A stretch of 64,000 nucleotides of DNA from Agarivorans aestuarii (GCF_019670125.1 NZ_AP023033.1:504501-568500), one strand, 5' to 3'; shown: positions 1-9,348, counted from the stretch's first letter. Numbers and translations: made by a program. The notes: generated from the sequence alone by a model not told the origin.

Positions 1-192
1 AAGGCATTGTCCGCTCCTCTACTAGATTAGGCGGCAAGTGTACTGCGTTAGTTTGCGCTTATCATCATAAAAATAGTTTAGTCGAGGGACGCATTAAGTA
101 GGGAGGCGGTTTTCAAAAAACTGTTCTTGTAAAAATCCGCATTTAGCCACTAGGGATTTAATCTAGTTAGTATGTGCAGTTTCGATGAGTAA
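1..192. other. Left edge, no gene seen
   Basis: No open reading frame with a ribosome binding site, and no strong hairpin, was seen in this stretch. It is downstream of the minus-strand membrane protein gene that ends at 193. Confidence 0.5.
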
Positions 193-576
193 CTATTGGT
201 TGGCTGGGCTTAATCCGCGGTTACGGTATTGTGCTCGTTTATATAGTAGTACCAAGCCACGACATCCGGCTAATGCGGCGACGATTAGGGCAGGAGTGTT
301 AAACAGCAAGCTTAGAATCAGCACGCTGCTGGCAAGGTATAAAAAGGGAATAAACTCGTAAACTGGCTCGGGAATAGCCTTAGTTTTGCGGGCCAATGTT
401 TTTTTGTATTTATCGTAACGGCGGTAGTTAGAACGTAGTACCCATATCAGAGCGCCCATACAAAACAGCAATGCACCGCCAACATGAGCCAGCCAAGGTT
501 CAAGTAATAACATTGACCCGGTACCTGCAGATAAATAGCCGCTTGGTAAAATCTCATATATGGCGCGTGGCAGCAT
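193..576 (-). CDS. Small membrane protein, paralogue of its neighbour
   Basis: I do not recognise the family. The 127-residue product has about four hydrophobic segments: an N-terminal pair around a GGALLFCMGALIW-like stretch, then a basic cytoplasmic loop rich in Arg, Tyr and Lys, then a second pair near the C-terminus. It is a clear paralogue of the product of 676-1071: both begin with an IYEILPS motif, carry an R-S-N-[YF]-R-R motif after the second segment, and have a P-E-x-x-Y-E-F-[IM]-P-F repeat of the opening motif in the middle. The internal echo YEILPS / YEFIPF suggests an ancient duplication within the protein. I chose the ATG at 576 because GGAG lies five bases upstream; a GTG two codons earlier overlaps that site. 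Confidence 0.6.
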   Translation of the reverse strand: MLPRAIYEILPSGYLSAGTGSMLLLEPWLAHVGGALLFCMGALIWVLRSNYRRYDKYKKTLARKTKAIPEPVYEFIPFLYLASSVLILSLLFNTPALIVAALAGCRGLVLLYKRAQYRNRGLSPANQ

Positions 577-675
577 AAGCACTCCATGTTACATTTAGCA
601 ACCTTCCATTAACATTGCTAAGCATAGACTCAGTTACAAGTATTAGTCAAATTGTATGTTGATTGGCTGCTGGAC

Positions 676-1071
676 CTAATTGCTCGTTTTCGCAGAGTTA
701 GGTATTTTTTGCCAAGTATGTCGGCGATAACGATGGCGCATATACAACAAGGAACAGCCTCGATATAAACAAAGTGCTGCAATGGCGTAGGCGGCAATAG
801 ACTGTTGTGTTGATGCTAGGGAGAGAGCCAAACCAATAAACAAAAAGGGCATAAACTCGTATAAAGATTCAGGAATATTAAAGCGCTTACTAGCATGAGC
901 AGCTTGGTCTAAACGTCGAAAATTAGAACGCATTACCCAAATCAGCGAACCTAAGCAAAACAATAGCACGCCCCCCGCGACTCCTAGGGTAGAGTCTACC
1001 CACATTACCGAGCTTGAGCCGGCAGCCAAATAAAGGCTCGGCAATATTTCATAGATTGGCTTAATAATCAT
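676..1071 (-). CDS. Small membrane protein, tandem paralogue
   Basis: Unrecognised 131-residue protein with about four hydrophobic segments and a basic central loop, closely related to the product of 193-576. The shared elements are the IYEILPS start, a GGVLLFCLGSLIWV-like segment, the R-S-N-F-R-R motif and the central Y-E-F-M-P-F. The two genes are in tandem on the minus strand about 100 bp apart, so they probably arose by local duplication. No catalytic motif is visible. The function cannot be inferred beyond integral membrane location. Confidence 0.6.
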   Translation of the reverse strand: MIIKPIYEILPSLYLAAGSSSVMWVDSTLGVAGGVLLFCLGSLIWVMRSNFRRLDQAAHASKRFNIPESLYEFMPFLFIGLALSLASTQQSIAAYAIAALCLYRGCSLLYMRHRYRRHTWQKIPNSAKTSN

Positions 1072-1239
1072 GGTATTGCACTCAATTCCGTTTTAGGTGT
1101 TGGCTAAATTATCACTTCCCAAAGCATAACTTTGCTCTAACTAAGATGGTTTAAGTGTAAGACATATTTTTGAAACTGCCGATTTAGCGCTAAGCCTAGC
1201 CTTGGTTATCTGTAACAAAGTGCTTACATATAACCCTTT

Positions 1240-1275
1240 AAACACAAAGTAAACTTATGGGTTTACTTTGTGTTT
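1240..1275. promoter_or_regulatory. 15-bp perfect inverted repeat before MBL-fold gene
   Basis: AAACACAAAGTAAAC at 1240-1254 is followed by a 6-base loop and then its exact reverse complement at 1261-1275. It lies 43 bp before the chosen start of the hydrolase gene, with no T-run typical of a terminator. An operator for a dimeric repressor is the simplest reading. Confidence 0.55.
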
Positions 1276-1318
1276 GTCTAAAAGTACACTCGTTGGTGTA
1301 ATTTATGAGGATGCTAAT

Positions 1319-2392
1319 TTGAGCATACGTAACAAGCTTATGAGTTTTTGTTTGGGAGGATTAATGAGTACACCGTTAGCTTCAGCCATGGCGACTGACA
1401 CCAGCCTATTTACCACCCAAGTTAATGAAGGCAAATACCAAAATGCCCAAGCAATGCCAGCCAATGCTTCTGTTTGGGGTATTTTATGGCGTTATGTGAG
1501 TGAGAAACGCGTAGATGCAGAGCCAAGCAAGGGTATTCCAGTGATGCCTTTAAATGCCTCACTGCTTGCTGCTTTGCCCGCTGAACAAAGCAGTGTTATT
1601 CGTTTTGGCCATTCCAGTGTTTATATGCAAGTGGCGGGGCAGCGTTGGCTGATAGATCCGGTATTCTCGCAGCGAATTTCTCCCTTTCGCTTTATTGGCC
1701 CCAAGCGCTTCCATCAACCGCCGGTGGAACTTAGCGACTTAAACAATATAGATGGCGTGCTGATTTCGCATGATCACTACGACCATTTGGATAAATACAG
1801 CATTAAGCTGTTAAAAGACAAGGTACAGCACTTTGTGGTGCCTGAGGGTGTTGACCAGCATCTGCTTGATTGGGGAGTTGAGGCTAACAAAATTAGTCGC
1901 CTGCGTTGGTGGCAATCGGCGAGCTTTGGTGAATTAACCGTTACTGCTACGCCTACCCAGCATTTCTCTGGTCGTGGCTTATTTGATGGTAACCAAACGC
2001 TTTGGGCATCCTATGTGATTGACGCGCCTGAGCAGCGGATATTTTTTAGTGGAGACTCTGGTTACTTCGATGGCTTTAAGCAAATTGGCGAGCGCTATGG
2101 CCCTTTTGATTTAACCATGATGGAAACTGGTGCGTACGACAAAGATTGGTCGGCAGTACATATGACGCCAGAGCAAACCTTGCAAGCTCACTTGGACTTA
2201 AAAGGCAAAGCCTTAATGCCGGTGCATAACTCCACTTTTGATTTGGCTTTTCATTCTTGGTATGAGCCACTAGAACGAATTAGTTACTTAAGTGAATTAG
2301 CTCAGGTGCAGTTAGTGACGCCCAAAATAGGCGAGGTGTTTACGGTTGGGCAAGCACAAAAAACAGAAACGTGGTGGCGGGATCTTAAATAG
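1319..2392 (+). CDS. Secreted metallo-beta-lactamase-fold hydrolase
   Basis: The MBL-fold metal motif S-H-D-H-Y-D-H-L-D is present about 140 residues in. Further metal-ligand candidates are the His in TPTQHFSGRG, the Asp in SGDSGYFDGF and the His in MPVHNSTFDL. This pattern matches the UlaG/NAPE-PLD-like branch of the superfamily, which hydrolyses phosphodiester or lactone substrates; the actual substrate is unknown. I chose a TTG start at 1319, with GAGGA seven bases upstream. It gives a clean signal peptide (SIRNK basic end, hydrophobic core, cleavage near AMA-TD). The longer frame from 1268 would start inside the upstream inverted repeat and spoil the signal. The protein is probably periplasmic. 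The gene is single, followed by a strong terminator shared with accC. Confidence 0.75.
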   Translation: MSIRNKLMSFCLGGLMSTPLASAMATDTSLFTTQVNEGKYQNAQAMPANASVWGILWRYVSEKRVDAEPSKGIPVMPLNASLLAALPAEQSSVIRFGHSSVYMQVAGQRWLIDPVFSQRISPFRFIGPKRFHQPPVELSDLNNIDGVLISHDHYDHLDKYSIKLLKDKVQHFVVPEGVDQHLLDWGVEANKISRLRWWQSASFGELTVTATPTQHFSGRGLFDGNQTLWASYVIDAPEQRIFFSGDSGYFDGFKQIGERYGPFDLTMMETGAYDKDWSAVHMTPEQTLQAHLDLKGKALMPVHNSTFDLAFHSWYEPLERISYLSELAQVQLVTPKIGEVFTVGQAQKTETWWRDLK

Positions 2393-2407
2393 CTTTACCA
2401 AACAAAG

Positions 2408-2440
2408 AAAAAGGCCTTAAGAATACTTAAGGCCTTTTTA
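2408..2440. terminator. Bidirectional terminator
   Basis: A 14-bp perfect stem (AAAAAGGCCTTAAG, loop AATA, then its complement) with A and T runs on both sides lies between the convergent MBL-fold gene and accC. It should end transcripts from both strands. Confidence 0.85.
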
Positions 2441-2450
2441 GGATTTACTA

Positions 2451-3791
2451 CTAAATGCCTAGTTTCTTTTCTAGGTAGTGAATATTCGCGCCACCAAACT
2501 GGAAGTTCTCGTCTTGCATGATTTTCTCTTGCAGCGGAACGTTAGTTTTAATGCCGTCGATTACCAATTCAGAAAGCGCATTTTTCATTCGCGCAATGGC
2601 AATATCACGGTTTTCACCATAGGTAATTAGCTTACCAATCATCGAGTCATAGTAAGGCGGTACCGAGTAACCTGCGTAAACATGCGAGTCCCAGCGAATG
2701 CCCATGCCACCTGGTGGGTGGAAGCGATTAATACGACCTGGAGATGGGATAAAGGTTTCCGCATCTTCGGCATTAATACGACACTCAATCGCGTGGCCAG
2801 TTAGTTTCACTTGCTCTTGGCTAAATGATAATGGTTGGCCTGCCGCAATGCGCAGCTGCTCTTTGATTAAGTCGATACCGGTAACCATTTCCGTTACCGG
2901 GTGCTCAACCTGAATACGGGTGTTCATTTCAATGAAGTAGAACTCACCATTTTCATACAAGAACTCGAAGGTACCAGCACCGCGATAGTTAATCTCGATA
3001 CATGCGCGAGTACAGCGTTCGCCAATATTGCGACGCATATCTTCGGTGATGCCCGGAGCTGGAGCCTCTTCAACCACTTTTTGGTGACGACGCTGCATTG
3101 AGCAGTCACGTTCACCTAGGTGAATTGCGCCACCTTGGCCGTCTGATAGTACCTGAACCTCTACGTGACGAGGGTTTTCTAGGTATTTCTCCATGTACAC
3201 GATGTTGTTACCAAAGAAAGAACCTGCCTCTGTGCGGGTTAAATCAATAGAAGTATGTAGTTCTTCTTCTTTGTAAACCACGCGCATGCCACGACCACCG
3301 CCGCCACCAGCGGCTTTAATGATAATCGGGTAACCAATGCGTTTGGCAATGGCGGCATTTTGTTTTTCATCGCTGCCTAGTGGGCCGTCTGAACCCGGTA
3401 CACAAGGTACACCGGCTTTTTTCATGGCTTTAATCGCTTCAACTTTATCACCCATCATGCGGATGGTTTCAGCTTTAGGGCCAATGAAGATAAAGCCACT
3501 TTTCTCTACAATCTCAGAAAACTCAGCGTTTTCAGATAAGAAACCATAACCCGGGTGAATGGCTACTGCATCGGTTACTTCAGCAGCAGCAATAATGCGC
3601 GGAATGTCTAGGTAACTTTCTGATGCTGCAGGCTTACCAATACAAATTGATTCGTCGGCTAACAATACGTGTTTAAGGTCACGATCGGCTGTTGAGTGCA
3701 CAGCTACCGTTTTTATGCCTAGCTCTTTACAAGCGCGCAAGATGCGCAGGGCAATTTCACCACGGTTAGCAATAACTACTTTATCTAGCAT
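2451..3791 (-). CDS. accC: Biotin carboxylase subunit of acetyl-CoA carboxylase
   Basis: AccC carboxylates the biotin carried by AccB, using ATP and bicarbonate, in the first committed step of fatty acid synthesis. The 446-residue length is normal. The N-terminal biotin-carboxylase domain opens with [14 protein letters not shown]. The ATP-grasp domain carries the glycine-rich loop [11 protein letters not shown] around residue 165. The active-site segment [14 protein letters not shown] lies near residue 290. The start has GAGG seven bases upstream. The gene is 12 bp downstream of accB and follows aroQ, the standard aroQ-accB-accC order of gammaproteobacteria, so the three are probably one operon. 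Confidence 0.97.
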   Translation of the reverse strand: MLDKVVIANRGEIALRILRACKELGIKTVAVHSTADRDLKHVLLADESICIGKPAASESYLDIPRIIAAAEVTDAVAIHPGYGFLSENAEFSEIVEKSGFIFIGPKAETIRMMGDKVEAIKAMKKAGVPCVPGSDGPLGSDEKQNAAIAKRIGYPIIIKAAGGGGGRGMRVVYKEEELHTSIDLTRTEAGSFFGNNIVYMEKYLENPRHVEVQVLSDGQGGAIHLGERDCSMQRRHQKVVEEAPAPGITEDMRRNIGERCTRACIEINYRGAGTFEFLYENGEFYFIEMNTRIQVEHPVTEMVTGIDLIKEQLRIAAGQPLSFSQEQVKLTGHAIECRINAEDAETFIPSPGRINRFHPPGGMGIRWDSHVYAGYSVPPYYDSMIGKLITYGENRDIAIARMKNALSELVIDGIKTNVPLQEKIMQDENFQFGGANIHYLEKKLGI

Positions 3792-3803
3792 ACAAATGCC
3801 TCT

Positions 3804-4250
3804 TTATTCGATGATGAATAGCGGTTCATCAAACTCAACGGCTTCACCGTCTTCAACCAAAATGGCTTTAACAACGCCAGATTTGTCAGCGTCGATTTGG
3901 TTCATCATCTTCATAGCTTCAATGATACATAGGGTGTCACCTACGTTTACTTGCTGGCCTTCTTGCACAAATGGTTGCGCTTCTGGAGATGAAGAACGGT
4001 AGAACGTACCTACCATTGGCGACAATAATTGGTGGCCAGAAACTGCTTCGCTAGCGGCAGGAGCAGCCGGTGCGGCGGCTGGCGCTGCTGCAACTGGGGC
4101 AGCAACCGGTGCAGCAGCGTATACGGTTTGAGCCGCACCGCTGAAGTTACGGCTGATACGTACTGCTTCTTCACCTTCGGTGATCTCTAATTCAGCTACA
4201 CCTGATTCTTCAACTAATTCGATTAATTTTTTAATCTTGCGAATATCCAT
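3804..4250 (-). CDS. accB: Biotin carboxyl carrier protein of acetyl-CoA carboxylase
   Basis: This 148-residue carrier holds the biotin that shuttles CO2 between AccC and the carboxyltransferase. The C-terminal biotinyl domain has the EAMKMMN motif; the middle Lys is the biotinylated residue. The N-terminal part ([18 protein letters not shown]) is the usual AccB dimerisation and regulatory region. The two are joined by an Ala/Pro-rich flexible linker at about residues 45-70. It sits between aroQ and accC on the minus strand. Confidence 0.97.
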   Translation of the reverse strand: MDIRKIKKLIELVEESGVAELEITEGEEAVRISRNFSGAAQTVYAAAPVAAPVAAAPAAAPAAPAASEAVSGHQLLSPMVGTFYRSSSPEAQPFVQEGQQVNVGDTLCIIEAMKMMNQIDADKSGVVKAILVEDGEAVEFDEPLFIIE

Positions 4251-4286
4251 AAGGGCTCTCTTTATCGTATTAGGTTAATTAAATAG

Positions 4287-4733
4287 CTATTTCTGCAGTT
4301 TGTTTAGCGCTGCAGTTAAAGCAAATTGATATCCTTGACTACCTAATCCACATATCACTCCCTCTGCTTTATCGGCAAGGAAAGAGTGATGACGGAATGA
4401 TTCACGTGCATGTACGTTAGATAGGTGAATTTCTATAAATGGAATGTTCACACCCAGTAGCGCATCGCGCAGTGCCACACTGGTATGAGTAAAAGCCGCA
4501 GGATTGATGATGATAAAATCTATCTCGCCCATGGCTTGATGAATGCGGTTAATCAGTTCGCCTTCGACATTGGATTGAAAATCCTGCAGGGTGACACCCA
4601 TGTCATTGGCTTGTTGGCGCAGTTGTTCAACAATGTCATCTAAACTCTGATGACCGTAAACCTCAGGCTCACGTTTGCCCAATAAGTTTAGATTTGGACC
4701 GTTGAGTAACAAAATAGAGAATTTATTAGTCAT
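4287..4733 (-). CDS. aroQ: Type II 3-dehydroquinate dehydratase
   Basis: AroQ removes water from 3-dehydroquinate to give 3-dehydroshikimate in the cytoplasmic shikimate pathway. The 148-residue length and motifs fit the type II family: [17 protein letters not shown] at the N-terminus (with the catalytic Tyr), [17 protein letters not shown] in the middle, and [17 protein letters not shown] with the active-site His. It is the first gene of the aroQ-accB-accC cluster, 36 bp before accB. Confidence 0.96.
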   Translation of the reverse strand: MTNKFSILLLNGPNLNLLGKREPEVYGHQSLDDIVEQLRQQANDMGVTLQDFQSNVEGELINRIHQAMGEIDFIIINPAAFTHTSVALRDALLGVNIPFIEIHLSNVHARESFRHHSFLADKAEGVICGLGSQGYQFALTAALNKLQK

Positions 4734-4876
4734 TTTCGTTGAAAAACCAGCTTAAATTATAGAACGTGTCGATTTCTTAAGATTAACACACTTATCAAAG
4801 ATAAATGTGCTAAGTCATCGACATTTTCGGCAATTATAGGGTTTTCGCAGAAAATGGCAGCATTTTTCTGGTCTAA

Positions 4877-6262
4877 TCAGTTGGTTTCGGCGAGAGGCTC
4901 GGTAGTAAGGTTACGTAGCCACTTCTTCTGATTCATCCGCCAAAAACACAACATGGCTTTAAATACTTCTTCACTTAGGGCAATGCAAAAAGCCGTTATC
5001 AAACTCACATCGAAGACAAAAATGGCGATGGAAGTAAGCATTAAACCTACGCCCCATTGGCAAAATGTGTCCGACATTAGGCAAAAGCCGTTGTCGCCTC
5101 CGCTTCGCAAAATGCCGTTAATCAGCACCATATTAAAAATGCGAAGCCAAGTAGAAGCTGCCAGTATTAATACTAGCTGTTGCGCCAGTTGCAAAGTTTC
5201 AGACTCTAAAGCGCCAAACAAGTTCAATAAAGGATAGCTCAATAACCAAATTGCCACACCAATACCAATTGCCGCAATGGGGCTTACTAGCAGCGCTAAA
5301 CGGGCATCTACCCAGGCTTGGTTAAACTGGTTAGCGCCAAGTTTATTGCCCACCATTATTGAACAGGCTGCAGAGAATCCCATGAAGCAAGAGATAGCAA
5401 TGCCTTCAATAGGGCTAATCAAGCTCATTGCCGCTAGCGCATTGGTTCCTAGTTGGCCGTATAAAGTGGCAAATACAAATACGCCGCTCGACCAAATGCT
5501 AAAGTTTATAACTAGTGGCACTGCAAGCTTGGCGTATTTGCTTAGCTCGGCTTGCTTAAACTGCCAAAAGCCGATCAAACATACTTTTAATAGCGGGTGA
5601 GATTGCCACCAAAGGCTGGCCCACAACACCACAAACTGCAGTAAACGTGCTATCACCGTGGCAACACCTGCGCCTACAATTCCCATTGCTGGAATAGGCC
5701 CAAAGCCAAAAATAAGCACTTGGTTTAGCGCTATGTTGGCCACTACCGCAAACACACTAATATACAGCGGCAGTTTGGTATTACCGCTAGCGCGCAGTGC
5801 AGACTCAATCACAATCACCGGTAAGGTGAATAACACCATTAAAGCGGTTGCGCGAATATAGTCACTACCAATGGCGATAAGGTGTGCGTCGTTGCTGCCC
5901 CATTGCATAATGGTGCTAGGGCTAAATACCATGAAAGCCAAGGTCGCTAAGGTAAAAATAAGGCCGGCATAAAAAGACAAAGCTACGGTTCTACCAATCG
6001 CCGTCCAGTTTTTAGTTCCCCAGTGCTGAGCGCTTAAAATGGCGCAAGCAGTTGAGAAGCCATTTAAGATGACGATGGCAACAAAAAATGCCCGCCCTGC
6101 ATAACCTACCGCAGCCACTTCGGCATCACCTAGGGTCGCAACCATCAGTACATCTACCAAGCCTAATAGGCTTAGCAATACTGCTTGTAAGGATATAGGC
6201 CAAGCTAGGCGCCAGAACTGCTCTAGCCATGAGCGATTCAATGAAATAGGAGATGCGTGCAT
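4877..6262 (-). CDS. MATE family multidrug/toxin exporter
   Basis: A 461-residue inner-membrane protein with about 12 transmembrane helices arranged as two homologous halves, the layout of the MATE superfamily. These are Na+- or H+-driven exporters of cationic drugs and metabolites. The N-terminal segment (SWLEQFWRLAWPISLQ, then SLLGLVDVLMVATLGDAEVAA) matches the family's first and second helices, and GWLL-like and LRASGNTKLPLYIS motifs mark helices 4-5. The gene is divergent from an AraC-type regulator across about 140 bp, which may control it. The exact substrate cannot be told from sequence. Confidence 0.88.
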   Translation of the reverse strand: MHASPISLNRSWLEQFWRLAWPISLQAVLLSLLGLVDVLMVATLGDAEVAAVGYAGRAFFVAIVILNGFSTACAILSAQHWGTKNWTAIGRTVALSFYAGLIFTLATLAFMVFSPSTIMQWGSNDAHLIAIGSDYIRATALMVLFTLPVIVIESALRASGNTKLPLYISVFAVVANIALNQVLIFGFGPIPAMGIVGAGVATVIARLLQFVVLWASLWWQSHPLLKVCLIGFWQFKQAELSKYAKLAVPLVINFSIWSSGVFVFATLYGQLGTNALAAMSLISPIEGIAISCFMGFSAACSIMVGNKLGANQFNQAWVDARLALLVSPIAAIGIGVAIWLLSYPLLNLFGALESETLQLAQQLVLILAASTWLRIFNMVLINGILRSGGDNGFCLMSDTFCQWGVGLMLTSIAIFVFDVSLITAFCIALSEEVFKAMLCFWRMNQKKWLRNLTTEPLAETN

Positions 6263-6404
6263 AACAACCTCAAAATGTGACTTGCATCAGATATAAACTA
6301 TCTAGTTAAAAGTGGTGATTTAAATTTATGGCTGCGATCCTATCTTATATATGGGAAGTTCCACATAATTGAAGCTATCAAAAATATGTTCAAAACTATC
6401 ATTT

Positions 6405-7244
6405 ATGAATGAGCTACATTGGCAAGATAAGTTTGAGATAGGCCCCGCGTGTGTTGAACGTTTCTTAACTACCGAACGTTTTTCTGAGCTAAGTAAACTG
6501 CAGGTTAATTTGTCTGGGGTGTCGTATCTACGTGGTGAGTACTTTGTTAGTCGTCGCGCGCCGCAAGAACATACTTTGTTATTTTCCATGGCAGGGGCGG
6601 GCAGCTTGCATACTGCGGAGTTTAGCCAGCGCTTGGGGCCTAATGAGCTGGTTATTTTGCCCGCTGGCGTTAACTACTCACTGAGTTTGGCCAGCCATTT
6701 TTGGCGGCACAATTGGTTTCAGTTCTCGTCCGATATTAGCTGGTATCGCTTTCCCAAAGAAGCTAAAGTGCTGAACATCAATTCTAGTCAAAATATTGAT
6801 AAGTGCATGAAGCTGTTGCTCGACGAGGAAACTAAAGCTAAAGCAGATCCTCTAGTAGAATCGGCTTTAACCCAACTTATAAAGCGCTATTTGCTGCAGC
6901 TACTCAAACCCTTAAAAAATGCCGAGCCAAGCCCCTTACATAAGCTCGAGCAGCAGTTGCGTTCTTCTTTGCACTACCCTTGGACAGTGGCCGAAATGGC
7001 ACAGCGTTTGTCGGTGTCAGAAGCGCATTGTTATCGCTTATTTCAGCAAGAGTTCAAGGTTAGCCCTAAGCAATACCTAACGCGATTGCGTTTAGAGCAC
7101 GGTAGCTATTTGTTACGTGAAAGCCACTGGTCGATAGAAGTTATCGCCAGTCAATTAGGCTACCAAGACGGTTTTGCCTTTGCCCACCGCTTTAAAAAAA
7201 GCTTTGGGGTATCTCCTGGGCGTTATCGGCGTAATTACAACTAG
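6405..7244 (+). CDS. AraC family transcriptional regulator
   Basis: The C-terminal 100 residues contain the two helix-turn-helix units of the AraC/XylS family: WTVAEMAQRLSVSEAHCYRLF, then IEVIASQLGYQDGFAFAHRFK with the typical F-G-x-S-P-G-R-Y-R end. The N-terminal half is a cupin-like sensing domain (RRAPQEHTLLFSMAGAG, then LGPNELVILPAGV). The start is ambiguous. ATG at 6405 lacks a clear Shine-Dalgarno, while a TTG at 6369 in the same frame has GGAAG upstream and would add 12 residues. Divergent to the MATE exporter, which is its likeliest target. Confidence 0.85.
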   Translation: MNELHWQDKFEIGPACVERFLTTERFSELSKLQVNLSGVSYLRGEYFVSRRAPQEHTLLFSMAGAGSLHTAEFSQRLGPNELVILPAGVNYSLSLASHFWRHNWFQFSSDISWYRFPKEAKVLNINSSQNIDKCMKLLLDEETKAKADPLVESALTQLIKRYLLQLLKPLKNAEPSPLHKLEQQLRSSLHYPWTVAEMAQRLSVSEAHCYRLFQQEFKVSPKQYLTRLRLEHGSYLLRESHWSIEVIASQLGYQDGFAFAHRFKKSFGVSPGRYRRNYN

Positions 7245-7249
7245 CTCAA

Positions 7250-7273
7250 ACTAGCAAGTAAGTGCTTGCTAGT
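7250..7273. terminator. Hairpin between convergent regulators
   Basis: ACTAGCAAG, a six-base loop, then CTTGCTAGT form a perfect 9-bp stem between the convergent AraC and TetR genes. There is no long T-run, so termination efficiency is uncertain. Confidence 0.5.
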
Positions 7274-7291
7274 GAGTTAGCTAATGGCCGT

Positions 7292-7942
7292 TTATTTGTT
7301 GATGCTTTGTAAACTCGCAGCGACTTTGGCACTGCTTACTCGTTTAAAAGTGTCTAGGGTGAGTGAGGCCACTTGCTGTAATTGCTGTTCTGTTGCGCCA
7401 TTAGTAGCGTGAACATTTAAGCCCTGTAACACGGTGGCTAAGTAGTGAGCGAGGGCTTCTGGATCGGCATCGGCGGTCAAATCTTTGTCAGCTTTAGCGC
7501 GTTCGAAACGTTGCTGTAAGGCGACACTGCCTTGGGCACGGCGCTCCTGCAACGCTTGCTTAATGGTGCTAGCAGACTCACTACACGACAGTGCGCCCTG
7601 CACAATCACACAGCCCTGCGGTTGCGTGGGATCGCTTAAATTAGCCACTGCACCTTTCAGCATGTAATCCACTACATCGTAAATAGTGCTTTGCTCAAGG
7701 GCGGGGTAGAAATAGGCTTGTGGTCGAGATTCGTAAAGCTCTATGGCCTGCAAAAATAACTGTTCTTTATTGCCAAAAGCCGCATACATACTGGGTTTGT
7801 TAATGCCCATGGCTTGGGTTAGATCGTTTAAGGATGCCCCTTCGTAACCTTTCCGCCAAAACACTTCTAAGGCTTTTTCTAGCGCTTGGTTAGCGTCAAA
7901 GCTGCGTGGACGACCAATGTGAGAACAGCACTTGGGGGACAT
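7292..7942 (-). CDS. TetR family repressor of adjacent RND pump
   Basis: The N-terminal helix-turn-helix is typical of the TetR family: GRPRSFDANQALEKAL, then GYEGASLNDLTQAMGINKPS and MYAAFGNKEQLF. The rest (to residue 216) is an all-helical ligand-binding domain; its C-terminus resembles the TetR_C domain of AcrR/NemR-like regulators. GAGG lies seven bases before the ATG. It is divergent from the RND adaptor gene over a 182-bp gap holding two copies of an 18-bp operator-like repeat, so it probably represses the pump and itself until a toxic ligand binds. Confidence 0.88.
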   Translation of the reverse strand: MSPKCCSHIGRPRSFDANQALEKALEVFWRKGYEGASLNDLTQAMGINKPSMYAAFGNKEQLFLQAIELYESRPQAYFYPALEQSTIYDVVDYMLKGAVANLSDPTQPQGCVIVQGALSCSESASTIKQALQERRAQGSVALQQRFERAKADKDLTADADPEALAHYLATVLQGLNVHATNGATEQQLQQVASLTLDTFKRVSSAKVAASLQSINK

Positions 7943-8008
7943 TTTTCTACCTCAATTTATCATTAAACTGATCATAGCTAAGCCACTTAGACCTGTCTAG
8001 ATAAATAA

Positions 8009-8026
8009 ATACCACTTGGTACAAAA
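8009..8026. promoter_or_regulatory. Operator-like repeat, copy 1
   Basis: ATACCACTTGGTACAAAA contains the near-palindrome TACCA-CT-TGGTA. It matches the copy at 8060-8077 at 14 of 18 positions, with ATACCA at one end and GTACAAAA at the other conserved. Its place between the TetR and pump genes suggests a TetR binding site. Confidence 0.6.
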
Positions 8027-8059
8027 AGATCTTGATCTCGATCATACTTCGTGATTAAT

Positions 8060-8077
8060 ATACCATCCAGTACAAAA
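8060..8077. promoter_or_regulatory. Operator-like repeat, copy 2
   Basis: ATACCATCCAGTACAAAA, in the same orientation as copy 1 and offset from it by 51 bp (about five helical turns), lies 48 bp before the adaptor start codon. The phase would allow two repressor dimers on one face of the helix. Confidence 0.6.
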
Positions 8078-8124
8078 CGAAATATCATCCATATATCAAT
8101 TTATCATCACTTGAGGGAACGAAG

Positions 8125-9348
8125 ATGGCATCAGTTTTTGATCTACCAAAACTCATCGCAGTAAGTGCTTTAAGCATTTTCCTAGTGGCTTGCGGAAAAC
8201 CGGAAGCTGCGACCAATCAAGCACCTCCACCACCAAGTGTAGATGTAGCCGAAGTATTGCTTGAGCGCGTTACCGAGACCGATGTGTATACCGGTCGCCT
8301 GCAAGCGCCACAAACCGTGATGGTAGTGCCGCGAGTATCGGGCTACATCGAGCAAGTATTGTTTGCAGAGGGCAGCCTAGTTAATAAAGGTGATGTGCTA
8401 TTTAAGATTGATAGCCGCATTTTTGCTGCCGAAGTCGCTCGCTTAGAAGCTGAGCTACAAAGTGCTAAAAGTAGTTTAGAACTGGCGCGAAAAGGGTACA
8501 AGCGGGCCCAAGCCTTAAATAAACAAAACGCTATTTCCGACGAGATTTTAGATAATCGCTTTTCGGCGCGAGAGCAAGGCGCGGCTGCTGTGGCATCTAT
8601 TGCCGCAGCCTTATCGCGAGCTCGCTTGGATTTAGACTTTACCGAGGTGCGCGCTCCCATTGGTGGTCGAGTGTCTAACGCGCTGATCACCGAGGGCAAC
8701 TATGTAAACCTTGGCGCTAGCCAGCTTACGCGTATTGTCTCTACTCAGCATATGCATGCTTATTTTGACGTAGATGAGCAAAGCTTTTTGAAATACCAAG
8801 AGTTAAACAATGTATTGCCGCTGCAAGGCGCGCAAGACACCGTAGCGGTTGTGCAAATGGCCTTAGCCGATGAGCAAATCTTTAAGCACTTAGGCCAAAT
8901 TGACTTTATCGACAATGCCGTCGCTAGCGGCACTGGCACTATTCGCTTGCGCGCCAGCTTTAGTAACCCCAGTGGTGAATTACTGCCGGGTATGTTTGCT
9001 CGCTTACAAATTGCTGGAAGCAGCTCTTATCAAGCCGTGCTGATTGACGATAAAGCCGTTGGAACCGACTTAAACAATAAGTTTGTATTGGTATTGGACG
9101 AAAACAACCAAGTGCAATATCGCCCGGTCGTGTTGGGTGAGCGGATTAATGGTTTGCGGATTGTTTCCCAAGGTTTATCGGGTTCAGAGCGAATTGTGGT
9201 TAACGGTATTCAACGGGTACGGCCGCAAATGCAGGTAACGCCAATTGCCACCGCGATGGCTAGCGAAGAGGTTGTTTCTGCCTTGCGTGAGTCTCAACAG
9301 TTACTTGACCAACAACATCAGCAATTAAGCCTTAACGCTAAGTTGTAA
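8125..9348 (+). CDS. RND efflux periplasmic adaptor lipoprotein
   Basis: A 407-residue membrane-fusion protein of the AcrA/MexA family, which links an inner-membrane RND pump to an outer-membrane channel. The N-terminus has a lipoprotein signal ending in FLVACG, so Cys is probably lipidated. Then come a split biotinyl/lipoyl domain (RVSGYIEQVLFAEGSLVNKGD), an alpha-helical hairpin (about residues 105-155), and the second lipoyl half (VRAPIGGRVSNALITEGNYV). The C-terminal beta-barrel and membrane-proximal domains follow. The pump gene starts 23 bp downstream. No outer-membrane factor gene is nearby, so a TolC encoded elsewhere is probably shared. Confidence 0.93.
   Translation: MASVFDLPKLIAVSALSIFLVACGKPEAATNQAPPPPSVDVAEVLLERVTETDVYTGRLQAPQTVMVVPRVSGYIEQVLFAEGSLVNKGDVLFKIDSRIFAAEVARLEAELQSAKSSLELARKGYKRAQALNKQNAISDEILDNRFSAREQGAAAVASIAAALSRARLDLDFTEVRAPIGGRVSNALITEGNYVNLGASQLTRIVSTQHMHAYFDVDEQSFLKYQELNNVLPLQGAQDTVAVVQMALADEQIFKHLGQIDFIDNAVASGTGTIRLRASFSNPSGELLPGMFARLQIAGSSSYQAVLIDDKAVGTDLNNKFVLVLDENNQVQYRPVVLGERINGLRIVSQGLSGSERIVVNGIQRVRPQMQVTPIATAMASEEVVSALRESQQLLDQQHQQLSLNAKL

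Noticed and set aside
1268-1318. Longer N-terminus for the MBL-fold protein
   Set aside because: It begins inside the inverted repeat and would hide a clean signal peptide; a TTG with GAGGA upstream fits better.
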